From an uncultured Aeromonadaceae bacterium (GTDB taxonomy: Bacteria > Pseudomonadota > Gammaproteobacteria > Enterobacterales > Aeromonadaceae), in assembly GCA_945957385.1 (NCBI GenBank), contig CAMFKP010000030.1, positions 1 to 46,408 on the forward strand: a stretch of 46,408 bases of DNA, written 5' to 3'. The position numbers were made by a program, and so were the translations under genes. Shown piece after piece: positions 8,442-17,535 of this stretch (position 1 is its first letter; every line of letters starts with the position of its first letter). Under the pieces are notes generated by a model. It did no database searches and was not told where the DNA came from. It saw only the letters and a program-made list of their open reading frames with translations.

Positions 8442-9421
8442 GGTGCCAACCGTATGGTAACAGGCATGCCTTGACGCAGGGTGTCGTCGGCATCGTCGAT
8501 ATGGATCCGCAGTCGATAAACCAGGGCGGTGCGCAGATCCGTGGTTTCGACACTCTTCGGCGTGAATTCGGCGCTGGGCGAGACGAAGCCTACCGTACCG
8601 GCATAGGGTTGCTGTGGCCGGCTATCGCTCCACACCTGCACCCGGGTGCCAGTGGCAAAGCGTCCGAGCTCCGGCTCCGGCACATAGGCGCGGATCCACA
8701 CCGGGCGGGTCAGCGACAGCGTGAAGACCGGGGTGCCGGCTTGCACCATTTCCCCCACTTCAACGGCGCGCGTCAGCAGCACGCCGTCACTGGGGGCGAG
8801 CAGGCGGGCATCGTCGAGTGCCAGCTGGGCGGCGGCCTGGCTGGCGTTGGCCTGGCGCAGCTTGGCGGCGGCCTCCGCCACCTCTTGTGTCTGATACCCG
8901 GCCTGCAACTTCTGCAGGTTGGCTTGCGCGACGGCCAGTTGGGCGCTGGCTTGATCGTGGCGCGCGCGGGCGGCGTCCAGATCGCTTTGTGTGGTGGCGC
9001 CGCGCGGGGTCAGGTTTTGCAGCCGCGTCAGCTGGCGTTGCGCTTCGGTCAGCGCGGCCCGTGCGGCGCTGACATTGGCACTGGCCTGGGCCTGATCCTC
9101 ATGCCGGTAGCCCTGTTGCAGCAATTGCAGCCGGGCGTCGGCGGCGGCCACGGCCGCATCGGCGCTGTGCAGCGCTGTCAGCAGCGGTGCGCTATCCAGT
9201 TCGGCCAACAGCTCGCCGCGGTGGATGATGGCGCCTTCGTCGACATGCAGCTGGCGGATGCGGCCGCCAACGCGAAATGACAGCGTGGCTTCGCGAATGT
9301 CGACATTACCGTACAGCGTGCTGTGGTCGGGATGTGCGCCGCTCAAACGATAGGTCAGGTACAGTGCGCTGGCGGCCAGCAGGGCGCCGATCGCCAACGG
9401 GAGCAGCAGGGTACGCTTCAT
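8438..9421 (-). CDS. HlyD-family adaptor of the ABC exporter (YbhG-like)
   Basis: 327 residues. An N-terminal signal-anchor (LLLPLAIGALLAASALYLTY) is followed by lipoyl halves around a long coiled-coil hairpin (about 75-205) rich in Ala, Gln and Leu, then LLAPSDGVLLTRAVEVGEMV and a beta-barrel with VWIRAYVPE. ATG at 9421 overlaps the TetR stop codon (ATGA), which fixes the start; the longer in-frame reading is inside the TetR gene. It links the inner-membrane ABC exporter to the outer membrane. Confidence 0.93.
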   Translation of the reverse strand: MKRTLLLPLAIGALLAASALYLTYRLSGAHPDHSTLYGNVDIREATLSFRVGGRIRQLHVDEGAIIHRGELLAELDSAPLLTALHSADAAVAAADARLQLLQQGYRHEDQAQASANVSAARAALTEAQRQLTRLQNLTPRGATTQSDLDAARARHDQASAQLAVAQANLQKLQAGYQTQEVAEAAAKLRQANASQAAAQLALDDARLLAPSDGVLLTRAVEVGEMVQAGTPVFTLSLTRPVWIRAYVPEPELGRFATGTRVQVWSDSRPQQPYAGTVGFVSPSAEFTPKSVETTDLRTALVYRLRIHIDDADDTLRQGMPVTIRLAP

Positions 9422-10086
9422 GACAACACTCCTTGGGCCGATGGGGCGGGATGCGAGGCTGCAGGGGTGAGCCCCTGTATCGCCCAGCGCAGGCGCTGAC
9501 GGGCGGTGGCGGGGTCGGCCATGCGGGCGATCAGCGGCTGGGCGGCATCTGGCAGCCAGCTGCAATCGCGTAGCGGCCCGGCCGCCAGCAACATCGGCAT
9601 GCCAAGCGCCAGCATCAAAAACATCATCAGGTGACGCGGGTCATCCTGCACCAGCTCGCCGGCCCGTTGGGCATCGGCGATCAACTGCAAAATAAGCCTC
9701 GGATGGCGCCATGGCAACTTGAGGGCAAAACGGCGCGCGGCCGTCTCGCCAGCCAGGGTGTCGGCGAGCAGTTGGCTGACAAATGGCGCGTTTGCTGCCA
9801 CTAAAGCGATCAGTTGCTCGAGCACGGCTTCTAATCGCTGCCGCGGGGAGTCGTGGTCGTGCGCCTGAGTCGTCTGCGACAGTGCCGCAAACAGCGGTGC
9901 GTACCACAATTCGACCAGCTCATCGAGAAACTGCTCGCGATTGCCGAAGTGGTAGACAAAGCTGCCGAGGTTGACGCCAGCGGCGGCGGCCAGCTCGCGC
10001 ACCTTGAGGCCGCGCAAACCCTGCTCGCGGCAGATCAGCAGTCCCTGCTCCAGCAGACGTTGGCGGGTGGGATGGGGTTCGTTCAT
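9418..10086 (-). CDS. TetR-family regulator heading the exporter operon (CecR-like position)
   Basis: 222 residues. The N-terminal helix-turn-helix reads GLRGLKVRELAAAAGVNLGSFVYHFGNREQFLDEL, a classic TetR DNA-binding domain; the rest is the variable helical ligand domain. It is the first gene of a five-gene operon joined by ATGA overlaps, the same order as cecR-ybhGFSR of E. coli, though sequence likeness to CecR beyond the HTH is modest. Two palindromes just upstream are its likely binding sites, which implies autorepression with release by an exported substrate. Confidence 0.92.
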   Translation of the reverse strand: MNEPHPTRQRLLEQGLLICREQGLRGLKVRELAAAAGVNLGSFVYHFGNREQFLDELVELWYAPLFAALSQTTQAHDHDSPRQRLEAVLEQLIALVAANAPFVSQLLADTLAGETAARRFALKLPWRHPRLILQLIADAQRAGELVQDDPRHLMMFLMLALGMPMLLAAGPLRDCSWLPDAAQPLIARMADPATARQRLRWAIQGLTPAASHPAPSAQGVLS

Positions 10087-10096
10087 CGTGACGGCC

Positions 10097-10136
10097 TTAT
10101 ACGGGTGTATAAACTCAATTTATACGCTTGTATAAA
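10097..10136. promoter_or_regulatory. Tandem TetR operators in front of the exporter operon
   Basis: Two near-identical perfect palindromes: TTATAC-GGGT-GTATAA (10097-10112) and TTTATAC-GCTT-GTATAAA (10119-10136), with centres 23 bp apart. They lie 11-50 bp upstream of the TetR start. Shared half site TTATAC with a 4-bp centre is a typical TetR-family operator. The AT-rich arms may overlap the -10 region. Confidence 0.88.
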
Positions 10137-10242
10137 AAACCGCAAGCCAGGGTGCGCGCTGCCGGGATTATTAAGTTTTACTTAAAAATAACCGAGGTGA
10201 TGATAGTGCTTTTGGCGGGTAATCGTCGCTGGCCGGAGGCCC

Positions 10243-10272
10243 AAAAACACCACCCCGCGCGGCGGGGTGGTG
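10243..10272 (-). terminator. Intrinsic terminator of the sulfate-binding protein gene
   Basis: On the minus strand a perfect 11-bp GC-rich stem (CACCACCCCGC, 10248-10258, with its complement at 10262-10272) and a 3-base loop is followed by five T residues (10243-10247). It lies 25 bp beyond the sbp stop. Confidence 0.92.
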
Positions 10273-10296
10273 GGAAGAGTCAGCGTTGGCGTCGGG

Positions 10297-11295
10297 TTAA
10301 CGCCCCGGTTGATAGAGCTGATCGAACAGGCCGCCGTTGCTGAAGTGGCGTTTTTGCGCCTGGTCCCAGTTACCCTCCAGCTCTTTGAGGGTAAACAGTT
10401 CGGTGTGACTGAACTGGTTGGCATACTCGGCGGCGATCTGCCGATTGCGCGGTCGGTAGTGGTGTTTGGCCACCAGGCGCTGGCCTTCATCGCTGTAGAG
10501 GTACTCCAGATAGGCTTTGGCGACAGTCTCGGTACCATGGTGCTTGGCGTTTTTATCGACCACGGCCACCGGCGGTTCGGCCAGAATCGACACCTTGGGC
10601 GTGACGATTTCGAACTTGTCGGCATTGCCCGGTTCAGCCAGCACCAGATAGGCTTCGTTCTCCCAGGCCAGCAGCACATCACCGAGGCCGCGTTCCACAA
10701 AGCTGGTGGTGGCACCGCGGGCACCGGAGTCCAGCACCTTGACGCGCTGGTAGAGGGCGCTGATGTACGCCTTGGCCGCCGCTTCACCGCCCTGTTTGAA
10801 GGCGTAGCCCCATGCCGCCAGATAGTTCCAGCGCGCGCCGCCCGAGGTCTTCGGGTTCGGTGTCACGATGGCGACGTCACCTTTGATCAAGTCACCCCAG
10901 TCATGGATCTGCTTCGGGTTGCCCTTGCGTACTAAAAAGACGATGGTCGAGGTATAGGGGGCGGCATTATCCGGCAGGCGGCTGGCCCACTCCTCGGCTA
11001 ACAGACCGGATTTGGCGACGGCATTGATGTCATAGCCCAGCGCCAGCGTGACGACATCGGCCTCCAGACCATCGGCGACGGCGCGCGCCTGCTTGCCGGA
11101 GCCACCGTGGGACTGGCTGATGACCACGTCATCCCCGGTCTTGGCTTTCCAGTATTTGGCAAACACGCCGTTGTAGTCCTGATACAGCTCGCGGGTCGGA
11201 TCGTAGGAGACGTTGAGCAATTTGACTTCAGCGGCCTGCAACGAGGTCAGTGCGCTGGTCGTCAGCAGGGAGAGGGCAAGCAAGGCTTTCTTCAT
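10297..11295 (-). CDS. sbp: Periplasmic sulfate-binding protein
   Basis: 332 residues. Signal peptide [23 protein letters not shown], then the sulfate-binding family start [44 protein letters not shown] and [19 protein letters not shown], all hallmarks of Sbp/CysP. It captures sulfate for the CysUWA importer, whose genes are not in this window. The ATG at 11295 has GGAG seven bases upstream; the 10 extra in-frame codons are discarded. It is monocistronic, ending at a terminator. An AACTAA-N11-TTAGTT inverted repeat (11351-11373) upstream may be regulatory. Confidence 0.95.
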   Translation of the reverse strand: MKKALLALSLLTTSALTSLQAAEVKLLNVSYDPTRELYQDYNGVFAKYWKAKTGDDVVISQSHGGSGKQARAVADGLEADVVTLALGYDINAVAKSGLLAEEWASRLPDNAAPYTSTIVFLVRKGNPKQIHDWGDLIKGDVAIVTPNPKTSGGARWNYLAAWGYAFKQGGEAAAKAYISALYQRVKVLDSGARGATTSFVERGLGDVLLAWENEAYLVLAEPGNADKFEIVTPKVSILAEPPVAVVDKNAKHHGTETVAKAYLEYLYSDEGQRLVAKHHYRPRNRQIAAEYANQFSHTELFTLKELEGNWDQAQKRHFSNGGLFDQLYQPGR

Positions 11296-11676
11296 GGGAT
11301 ACTCCGTTATCGTGTTCAGGAGCATCTTGCCTGGCGGGGATCCCGTTCAGAACTAATAAAAACGACGTTAGTTAGCAGTTTTTTATCTAAAGCTGCTATG
11401 CCTCGCCACACTGGGCGGCGGGTTACGGCCGGTTACTACTCGGTTTAACCGATGGTTAATCTGATGTTATGCGAAAAAGTCAGGTCGGAATCATGCGAGT
11501 CATATTCGCGAACATGCAGGTATTGCTGGTGATTTATTGTGCGATATTGTCATTGTTCCGTCACAAATCTCTGGATTTTGCCTAATCGTCTAGGCATTCT
11601 TCGGTGCGGCTGATGTGCCATCCTGGACGGCACTGCTGGGTGTTTCAGTCTTTAACCGAACGTGGACGTTCCCATT
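11296..11676. other. Divergent spacer between sbp and the DAACS symporter
   Basis: About 380 bp, AT-richer than its flanks. It carries an inverted repeat AACTAA (11351-11356) / TTAGTT (11368-11373) about 55 bp upstream of sbp, at a position where a CysB-type activator could act; this is conjecture. No small gene is evident. Confidence 0.5.
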
Positions 11677-12987
11677 ATGAAAATGAATAAATTGACCGCA
11701 GCCATCCTGATCGGGATGTTGCTGGGGATTTTAAGCGGCCAACTGGTGCGCTTTTTTGCTCCCGAAACTGTGAGTTCCTTTGCTGCCAACATTACCCTGT
11801 TGACGGACCTGTTCCTGCGTCTGATCAAGATGATCATCGCGCCGCTGGTGTTCACCACGCTGACCGTCGGCATCGCCCGCATGGGGGATGGCAAGACGGT
11901 CGGACGGGTCGGCGCCAAGACGATGGGCTGGTTTTTGACGGCATCCCTGCTGTCACTGACATTGGGCCTGATCATGGTTACGCTGCTGCAACCCGGGGTG
12001 GGGCTGAACCTGCCGATCCCGGATGCCAATGCGCAAAGTGGTATTACCGCCGGCGCGATCAACCTTAAAGACTTCATCGCCCACGCCATCCCCAAGAGCG
12101 TGGTCGAGGCGATGGCCAACAACGAGATCCTGCAGATCGTCGTCTTCTCGCTGTTTTTTGGCCTCGCTGCCGCCGCGGTCGGCGAGCCGGCCCAGCCGGT
12201 GATCAAGGTGCTGGCCGCGTGTGCCGAGATCATGCTGAAGGTGACCGGCTTTGTGATGGGGGCCGCGCCGTTTGCGGTGTTCGCTGCCATCTCCGCCATG
12301 GTGGCCAAGGAGGGGTTGGGGATCCTGACGACCTACGGCACCTTCATGGCGCAGTTCTATTTGTCCCTGGGCCTGCTGTGGTGCGTATTGCTGGCGATGG
12401 GCGGCTTGTTCCTCGGGCGACGGGTACTCAAGCTGCTGGCCGCAATTCGTGAACCGGCTCTGCTGGCGTTCTCGACTGCCAGCTCCGAGGCGGCTTATCC
12501 AAAGACGCTGCAACGCCTCGAACAGTTTGGCTGTTCCAAGCGCATTGCCAGCTTCGTGATGCCGATGGGCTATTCGTTTAACCTCGACGGCTCCATGATG
12601 TACTGCACCTTCGCCACCCTGTTCATTGCCCAGGCCTATGGCATCGAGCTGTCGTTTGGCCAGCAGATCACCATGTTGCTGTTGCTGATGGTGACCTCCA
12701 AAGGGATGGCGGGTGTACCGCGGGCCTCACTCGTGGTGATCGCGGCGACCCTGACCCAGTTCCACATCCCGGAAGCCGGCATTTTGCTGCTGCTGGGGGT
12801 GGACCATTTCCTCGATATGGGGCGTTCAGCGACCAACGTATTGGGTAATGCGATTGCCTCCTGCGTGGTCTCGCGCAGTGAAGGCGCGCTGGACGAGGCG
12901 ATGGACGACGAAGCCTGGGCCAGACAGCAGGCCGCACAGGTTGCCGCACCGGTGGCGTTACACCCCGCCGAAGCCAGCGAAAGCTAA
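11677..12987 (+). CDS. Dicarboxylate/amino-acid:cation symporter (DAACS family)
   Basis: 436 residues, eight or so membrane helices plus two re-entrant hairpins. Family motifs are visible: FLRLIKMIIAPLVFTTLTVGIARMGD, the serine-rich FSTASSEAAYPKTL of hairpin 1, the SFNLDGSMMY of helix 7 and GVDHFLDMGRSATNVLGNAIA of hairpin 2/helix 8. It imports a C4-dicarboxylate, glutamate or aspartate with Na+ or H+. The Arg in DMGRSATN is the DctA-like position for dicarboxylate, but the substrate remains unassigned. Start choice is between ATG at 11677 and 11683; no strong Shine-Dalgarno is visible. Confidence 0.92.
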   Translation: MKMNKLTAAILIGMLLGILSGQLVRFFAPETVSSFAANITLLTDLFLRLIKMIIAPLVFTTLTVGIARMGDGKTVGRVGAKTMGWFLTASLLSLTLGLIMVTLLQPGVGLNLPIPDANAQSGITAGAINLKDFIAHAIPKSVVEAMANNEILQIVVFSLFFGLAAAAVGEPAQPVIKVLAACAEIMLKVTGFVMGAAPFAVFAAISAMVAKEGLGILTTYGTFMAQFYLSLGLLWCVLLAMGGLFLGRRVLKLLAAIREPALLAFSTASSEAAYPKTLQRLEQFGCSKRIASFVMPMGYSFNLDGSMMYCTFATLFIAQAYGIELSFGQQITMLLLLMVTSKGMAGVPRASLVVIAATLTQFHIPEAGILLLLGVDHFLDMGRSATNVLGNAIASCVVSRSEGALDEAMDDEAWARQQAAQVAAPVALHPAEASES

Positions 12988-13010
12988 CGGCTGGGCATAG
13001 CGCTCCCTTC

Positions 13011-13038
13011 AAGGCCTGACCCCGTGTCAGGCCTTTTT
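13011..13038 (+). terminator. Intrinsic terminator of the DAACS symporter gene
   Basis: AAGGCCTGAC (13011-13020) pairs with GTCAGGCCTT (13026-13035) around a 5-base loop, followed by a T run. It sits 24 bp after the stop. Confidence 0.92.
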
Positions 13039-13156
13039 GTTGTTATGCGCGCCGGACAGAGCCGGGAGTGAATAAAGCCATGGTGTAGATTGTGACTCGC
13101 GCTCATTTGGCGCTACTCTGGCATGCCACCTATCGGCATTCATGCTGGAGTTCACT

Positions 13157-14440
13157 ATGAAACCGCTTCTTGTCGTCTCGCTCTGTCTGGGCACTGCTCT
13201 GGGTGTTTCTTCTTTTTCGGTGCAGGCAGAAAATCGCCAACCTGATCCCTCCTGGCGTCTGAACAAGGTCATCATTGTCAGTCGGCACGGGGTGCGTCCC
13301 CCCACCAAGATGACGCGACAGATGAGCGAGATCACGGCGCAAACCTGGCCCACCTGGTCGGCGCCACTGGGCCATTTAACGCCGACTGGGGCCAAGTTGG
13401 TCACCCTGCTCGGCGGCTATTATCGTGAACATCTGCAGCAGGCCGGGCTGTTTACGTCTGCTTGTCCGGCCGAAGGCACACTGCTGAGCTGGGCCGATAC
13501 CGATCAGCGCACCCGGATGACAGGCCAGGCCTGGCTGGATGGGTTCGCCCCCAATTGTGGCCTCAAGATCCAGTCCCAATCTGATAGCCACAAGCTGGAT
13601 CCGCTATTCCATCCATTGGAGGCGGGCGTCTGTCGCGCCGACAAGCAACAGGCGCTGGCAGCCGCGCAAAAAGCGGCAGGAGGGGATGTCGCGGCGCTGT
13701 CGGTCACGTATCAACCGGCATTGCAACAACTGGAGCAGGTGCTGGATTTTGCCAACTCACCTTATTGCAAGCAGCACGGTGCGTCAGGCTGCTCGCTGAT
13801 GGCCGCGTATCCGGGCAAGCTCAGCGCCAGTGCCGATGGCAGTGTCAAGTTGGAGGGCAATCTGGCGCTGGGCAGCACGCTGGGTGAGATCTTCTTGCTC
13901 GAATACGCCGACGGCATGCCGGCGCCATCTGTGGCCTGGGGCCATGCATTCACGCCGGAGCAGTGGCAAAGCCTGCTGGCCGTGCACAATACCCAGTTCC
14001 GCATTGCGCAGCAGACACCCTATATCGCGCGTTTCAAGGCGTCACCGCTGATGGCGCGCATCCAGCAGGCGCTGAAGTCCAATGACAAGGCCCGGCTTGA
14101 GTTGCTGGTCGGACACGACACCAATCTGGCGAACCTGGCCGGCCTGTTAGGCGTGCAGTGGAGTCTGCCGGGGCAACCGGATAATACCCCGCCGGCTGGT
14201 GAGCTGGTGGTGGAGCGCTGGCAGGATAGTCAGCAGCAGTACTGGGTGCGGATGCAGTTTGTCTACCAAACGCTGGATCAGCTGCACGCACAGACCCCGT
14301 TGTCACTGGCGACACCTCCTGGGGTGGTAACGCTGGCGTTGCCGGAATGTCAGGCCCAGTCGGTCAACGGTGCCTGTCCACTGACGCGTTTTATGACGAT
14401 TACCCAGCAAAAACTGCAACCGGCTTGCCTGAAGCTGTGA
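13157..14440 (+). CDS. appA: Periplasmic phytase / histidine acid phosphatase, AppA type
   Basis: 427 residues. Signal peptide ending SVQAE near residue 24. The catalytic RHGVRPPTKM motif (nucleophilic His) follows, and the proton-donor motif GHDTNLANLAGLLG lies near the C-terminal third. WTLPGQPDNTPP-like text (WSLPGQPDNTPPAGELVVERW) and TPLSLATPPGVV match the E. coli AppA phytase closely, better than glucose-1-phosphatase Agp. It releases phosphate from phytate and other esters in the periplasm. Several cysteines in conserved AppA positions probably form disulfides. GGAG at 13147-13150 supports the ATG at 13157. Confidence 0.93.
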   Translation: MKPLLVVSLCLGTALGVSSFSVQAENRQPDPSWRLNKVIIVSRHGVRPPTKMTRQMSEITAQTWPTWSAPLGHLTPTGAKLVTLLGGYYREHLQQAGLFTSACPAEGTLLSWADTDQRTRMTGQAWLDGFAPNCGLKIQSQSDSHKLDPLFHPLEAGVCRADKQQALAAAQKAAGGDVAALSVTYQPALQQLEQVLDFANSPYCKQHGASGCSLMAAYPGKLSASADGSVKLEGNLALGSTLGEIFLLEYADGMPAPSVAWGHAFTPEQWQSLLAVHNTQFRIAQQTPYIARFKASPLMARIQQALKSNDKARLELLVGHDTNLANLAGLLGVQWSLPGQPDNTPPAGELVVERWQDSQQQYWVRMQFVYQTLDQLHAQTPLSLATPPGVVTLALPECQAQSVNGACPLTRFMTITQQKLQPACLKL

Positions 14441-14458
14441 GTGTTGGTGTTAGCCATG

Positions 14459-14492
14459 AAAAAGCCGTTGTCTTGTGGCCGCGGCTTTTTTT
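14459..14492 (+). terminator. Intrinsic terminator between appA and the convergent gene
   Basis: AAAAAGCCG (14459-14467) pairs with CGGCTTTTT (14482-14490) around a 14-base loop, continuing into Ts. The A and T arms let it serve both strands; the convergent gene stops at 14507. Confidence 0.8.
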
Positions 14493-14506
14493 GTGCGTGG
14501 GCAGGG

Positions 14507-15328
14507 TCAGCCGCCGCGGGCATGACGGGCCGCCGCGGCAAACAGCGTGGCATCAGGGCGAATGCCGGTGTAGAGCACAAACTGCTCGACGGCCTGCAGC
14601 GCAAACACCTCGGCGCCGGTGATCACCACTTTGTGCTGTGCGCGGGCGTTGCGGATCAACGGGGTCAGCTCCGGCATCGCCACCACATCGAATACCACGC
14701 TGGCGCGGGCGATCAGCGGCTCGGCGAACGCCAGTTGACTGGCTTCGACGCCACCGGCCATGCCCAGCGGCGTGGCGTTGATCAGCAGATCGGCACTCAG
14801 GCCGTCACTGCTCGGTGCCCAGTCATAGCCGTATAATGCGGCCAACGTCCGACCGCTGTGCTCATTACGCGCCACCAGGGTGCCGTGTGCAAAGCCGAGC
14901 GCCTTGAGGGCGGCCGCCACCGCCTTGGCCATGCCGCCGCTGCCTTGCAGAATGAAGGGGCGCGCCGGATCGACCCGATACTGTTGCAGCAACTGGTAGA
15001 TGGCGAGGTAATCGGTGTTATAGGCCTTGAGGTGGCCATCTGTGTTCACCACGGTATTCACCGAGTCGATGGCGCGCGCCGAGGCATCGAGTTCATCGAC
15101 CAGGGGGATCACCGCCTCCTTGAATGGCATCGAGATCGCGCAGCCACGGATACGTAACGCACGCACCCCGGCGATGGCGCCGACGATGTCATCAGTGGCA
15201 AACGCCTTGTACAGGTAGTCGAGGTTCAGGGCGTCATACAGAAAGTTGTGAAAGCGGGTACCGAAATTGCTGGGCCGTGCCGACAGCGACATGCAGACAA
15301 CGGTGTCCTTGTTCAGAAGACGGGTCAT
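14507..15328 (-). CDS. Shikimate 5-dehydrogenase-like protein (HI0607/SdhL type)
   Basis: 273 residues, as in the family. The substrate domain has NFGTRFHNFLYDALNLDYLYKAF, GCAISMPFKEAVIPLVDELD and the NTDYLA motif; the cofactor domain has the glycine-rich GSGGMAKAVAAAL and NATPLGMAGG. The conserved Lys of SMPFK and the Asp of NTD are the catalytic pair in shikimate dehydrogenases. The set corresponds to the HI0607-type paralogue, which has weak shikimate activity and an unsettled role, and not to AroE. Monocistronic; the upstream SLC13 transporter is on the same strand 126 bp away. Confidence 0.9.
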   Translation of the reverse strand: MTRLLNKDTVVCMSLSARPSNFGTRFHNFLYDALNLDYLYKAFATDDIVGAIAGVRALRIRGCAISMPFKEAVIPLVDELDASARAIDSVNTVVNTDGHLKAYNTDYLAIYQLLQQYRVDPARPFILQGSGGMAKAVAAALKALGFAHGTLVARNEHSGRTLAALYGYDWAPSSDGLSADLLINATPLGMAGGVEASQLAFAEPLIARASVVFDVVAMPELTPLIRNARAQHKVVITGAEVFALQAVEQFVLYTGIRPDATLFAAAARHARGG

Positions 15329-15454
15329 GATGATTCCTCAGTGGGCCGGCAAGGCGTACCGGCAGCAAATGACGGCCCTAGCATGCCGACGGTAGCGCAG
15401 ACAAAAAAGGGCTGGGTGCGGTTTTTTTGTTTCCGCTTTTTGCCGCAGCATGGC

Positions 15455-17296
15455 TTAGCCGGGCTGAAACGGAAACAGCAGTGGCACCACCAGCACGGTG
15501 ACCGCCATCACCAGCAGCGTGAACGGCACGCCGAGTCGGATAAAGTCGCTGAACCGGTAGCCACCGGGCACCAGCACCAGGGTGTTGACGGGGGAGGAGA
15601 CCGGCGTCATGAAGGCCGCCGAGGCGGCAATCGCCACCGTGATGGCGAACGGATGGGGTGACAGCCCCATCTGCTGGGCGATGCTGATGGCCACCGGGGC
15701 CAGCAGCAGCGCCGTGGCGGTGTTGGAGATAAACAGCCCTATGCTGGCAGCGAGCACAAACAGCACCATCAGCATCAACCGGGGTGACAGATCGCCAAAC
15801 AGCTGGCTCATGCTGTCTACCAGCAACGCCAGGGCGCCACTTTTTTGCAGTGCGGTGGCAAACGGCATCATGCCGATGATCAACAGCAGCGTTGGCCACT
15901 GGATGCTGCGGTAGGCGCTCTCCATATCCACACAGCGAAACAGTCCCAACAGCAGACAGGCCAGCAGCGCGGCGATCACATTCGGCACCCAGCCGCTGAT
16001 CATCAAACCGACCATCAGTGCCACGCACATCAGCGCCAGCGGCGCCTGATTTTGTGCCGGCGCCATTTCGTCCACTTCTGCCGGCAGATCGAATAACAGG
16101 AAGTCGCGTTTGTGTTGTTGCAGGTAACGGATCTGCTTCCATTCACCCGCCACCAGCAGGGTGTCGGCCAACTGCAGCGGTTCATCGAGCAGACCGTCGG
16201 TCAGCGCCTGCCCCTGACGCTGGATGCCGACCACGCTCAGCCGGTATTCACGGCGAAACGCCAGTTGCCGCAACGTCTTGCCCAGCAGCCGCGAATCGGG
16301 GATCAGCAACACCTCGGCCAGACCGACACTGCGGGCATGTTCTGAAAAGTACTGGCCACGTAGTGGCAGCGGCTGTAACCGGCACTGCTTGCAGAACGCC
16401 TGGACATCCTCTGCGGCGCCAACCAGATCCACCAGCAGCACATCGTGCGCCTCGAACTGACTCTGGGTGGTGACCCCGACCAGCTGATGGTGAAAGCCGC
16501 GACGCCGCTCTATGCCGAGCACATTGGCGCCGAAGCGGGCGCGCAGGCGCAGCTGTTCCAGCGTCGGGCCAATCAGCGACGAGCCAGGCTGGATCTGCAG
16601 CCGGCAGGCGCGATCGGCCAGCTGATAGCGGCTGATCAGCTCCTGCATGCGCCGCCGCCCTTGATGATCACGCGCTTGTGGCGGCACACCGCTGAGCAGC
16701 CGATTGCCCAGCAGGCGCATGTAGCCGATACCCAGCAGCAGGATCAACAGCCCCAGTGGCGTAATATCGAAAAAATTCAGCCCCGCCAGCCCCTGACGCT
16801 CCAGCTCGCTGCTGATCACCAGGTTCGGCGGTGTGGCCACCAGCGTCAGCATGCCACTGATCAGGCCCGCCATGCTCAAAGGCATCATGATGCGCGACGG
16901 TGGTACGCCCACCCGACTGGCCAGGCTCAAGGCCACAGGAATGAAGATCGCTACCACACCGGTAGAGCTCATCACCGAGCCCAAGGCCGCCACCGACACC
17001 ATCAGCAGGCTGACGAGCCGCAATTCGCTGTCGCCGGAGAGGCGCAGCAGCCAATCGCCGACCCGGTAGGCGACGCCGGTGCGGATCAAGCCTTCACCGA
17101 CCACGAACATCAAGGCGATCAGGATGACGTTGGCATCGGCAAAGCCCGCCAGCGCCTCCGGTAGCGTCAGCATGCCGCTGACAACAAAGGCGACCAGCAG
17201 CAACAGCGCGGTGACATCAATGCGGATACGGTTGCTGGCAAACAGCACTATGGCCACCAGCAGCAGGACAACGACCTGCAAGATAGCGATGTTCAT
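15455..17296 (-). CDS. SLC13/DASS-family transporter with two internal RCK_C (TrkA-C) domains
   Basis: 613 residues. Two membrane halves (about 1-200 and 415-613), each with the signature seen here as MSSTGVVAIFIPVALSLASR with ATPPNLVI, and ISNTATALLLAPVAISIAQ with TPVSSPVNTLVLVPGGY, flank two cytoplasmic RCK_C domains near 225-400. This is the YfbS-like class of SLC13 permeases, anion carriers for sulfate, dicarboxylates or similar. Substrate is not decided by sequence. The ATG at 17296 follows GGAGGCCGGTC on the minus strand. Confidence 0.92.
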   Translation of the reverse strand: MNIAILQVVVLLLVAIVLFASNRIRIDVTALLLLVAFVVSGMLTLPEALAGFADANVILIALMFVVGEGLIRTGVAYRVGDWLLRLSGDSELRLVSLLMVSVAALGSVMSSTGVVAIFIPVALSLASRVGVPPSRIMMPLSMAGLISGMLTLVATPPNLVISSELERQGLAGLNFFDITPLGLLILLLGIGYMRLLGNRLLSGVPPQARDHQGRRRMQELISRYQLADRACRLQIQPGSSLIGPTLEQLRLRARFGANVLGIERRRGFHHQLVGVTTQSQFEAHDVLLVDLVGAAEDVQAFCKQCRLQPLPLRGQYFSEHARSVGLAEVLLIPDSRLLGKTLRQLAFRREYRLSVVGIQRQGQALTDGLLDEPLQLADTLLVAGEWKQIRYLQQHKRDFLLFDLPAEVDEMAPAQNQAPLALMCVALMVGLMISGWVPNVIAALLACLLLGLFRCVDMESAYRSIQWPTLLLIIGMMPFATALQKSGALALLVDSMSQLFGDLSPRLMLMVLFVLAASIGLFISNTATALLLAPVAISIAQQMGLSPHPFAITVAIAASAAFMTPVSSPVNTLVLVPGGYRFSDFIRLGVPFTLLVMAVTVLVVPLLFPFQPG

Positions 17297-17535
17297 GACC
17301 GGCCTCCTGATGATGGCAACGTATCCGCGCAGGGATATCTTAATCGAAAACCATTGTAAATCGATGATTTATAATCTTTTTATCATCGTTTTACACACTG
17401 GGCGGCGCACGGCTTGCCGCCGGAGGTGTGTGCCGGCCTGCGGTATCGGTCGTGACGGCCGGCCTGAATCGGCGTAAGGTCGTGCTCCGGTCTGTACCGG
17501 ACCGATCCTGGTTGGCAGCAAGGAGGCTGTCGGTG

